Origin: Acanthosoma haemorrhoidale
Lineage: Eukaryota > Arthropoda > Insecta > Hemiptera > Acanthosomatidae
DNA: 64,000 bases
Assembly (NCBI GenBank): GCA_930367205.1
Contig: OV884014.1
Location: forward strand, 110,187,138 to 110,251,137
Direction of reading: 5' to 3'
Shown here one piece after another: positions 63,890 to 64,000 of the stretch (position 1 is the stretch's first letter; every line of letters starts with the position of its first letter). Position numbers and translations under genes: made by a program. The notes beneath the pieces are model-generated. The model saw nothing but the letters and a program-made list of their open reading frames with translations. It was not told where the DNA came from and ran no database searches.

Positions 63890-64000
63890 TTTTCGTGAAA
63901 TGAAGACTTCCGACATCCACGAAAAGTTCGAAGTCCCCACCATCACCGAAGCCATCAAAAAAAGACTCATCAAGTTCTTTGACTCGATGAAACATAGCCA
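63890..64000 (+). mobile_element. LINE family A, 5'-truncated, runs off the window
   Basis: The frame beginning at TTTTCGTGAAATG encodes the family A segment with SDIHEKFEVPTITEAI and IKFFDSMKHS, matching 25250-25180 on the minus strand. The 5' truncation joins family E at a shared CCCC, and the 3' end lies beyond the right edge. Confidence 0.85.

Noticed and set aside
63599..63898. 99-codon + strand frame at the right edge
   Set aside because: It spans unique DNA, family E and the LINE A junction, so it is a chance frame.

Overview
The window looks like AT-rich, repeat-dense, non-coding DNA from an animal, most probably an insect or another arthropod. The evidence is decayed Jockey-type LINEs, a mariner with a TGDEKW-type transposase, a pogo/Tigger element, tRNA-headed SINEs, long CT and minisatellite arrays, and no complete host gene. 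Nothing bacterial or operon-like is visible. The species cannot be named from the sequence. No intact host protein-coding gene can be supported. A recursive-splice-like motif and two short donor-bearing segments, all on the + strand, would fit long introns of a + strand gene, but this is inference.

Layout. Positions 1-9.4 kb hold no recognisable gene, a TA-rich block at 4.55 kb and a 440-bp CT tract at 7.9-8.3 kb. Positions 9.4-17 kb hold two minus-strand copies of a Jockey-like LINE (called family C here), two unassigned open frames near 11 kb, a dispersed repeat (family E) beside a 27-bp minisatellite, and an eight-unit 38-bp minisatellite. Positions 17-24.8 kb are mostly featureless. Positions 24.8-34 kb hold a cluster of LINE fragments: family A (25, 28.8 and 31.6 kb, one with clear target-site duplications), family C (28.3 and 30.6 kb), family E (30.2 kb) and another LINE (family D, 33.5 kb). 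Positions 34.7-46.2 kb hold the recursive-splice-like site and a large inverted duplication: arms of about 1.2 kb at 35.5-36.7 and 44.4-45.7 kb, each made of LINE B, shared flank and LINE A, around a spacer of about 7.7 kb. The spacer contains another LINE C copy and a CpG-rich first-exon-like segment. Positions 46.2-64 kb hold a candidate short exon, a pair of direct repeats, a deleted mariner with perfect inverted termini (51.9-52.9 kb), SINEs (54.7 and 55.2 kb), a LINE C 3' end (56 kb), a tRNA-Lys primer-binding-site-like motif (57.6 kb), a reverse-transcriptase-like fragment (58.2 kb), a deleted Tigger/pogo element (62-62.9 kb), and a family E-LINE A chimera at the right edge.

How the parts relate. 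Almost everything recognisable is a mobile-element relic. The LINEs are 5'-truncated and mostly end in poly(A). The two DNA transposons are internally deleted but keep their terminal inverted repeats, so at best they could be moved in trans. The family letters A-G are local labels for sequences that recur inside this window; they are not database names.
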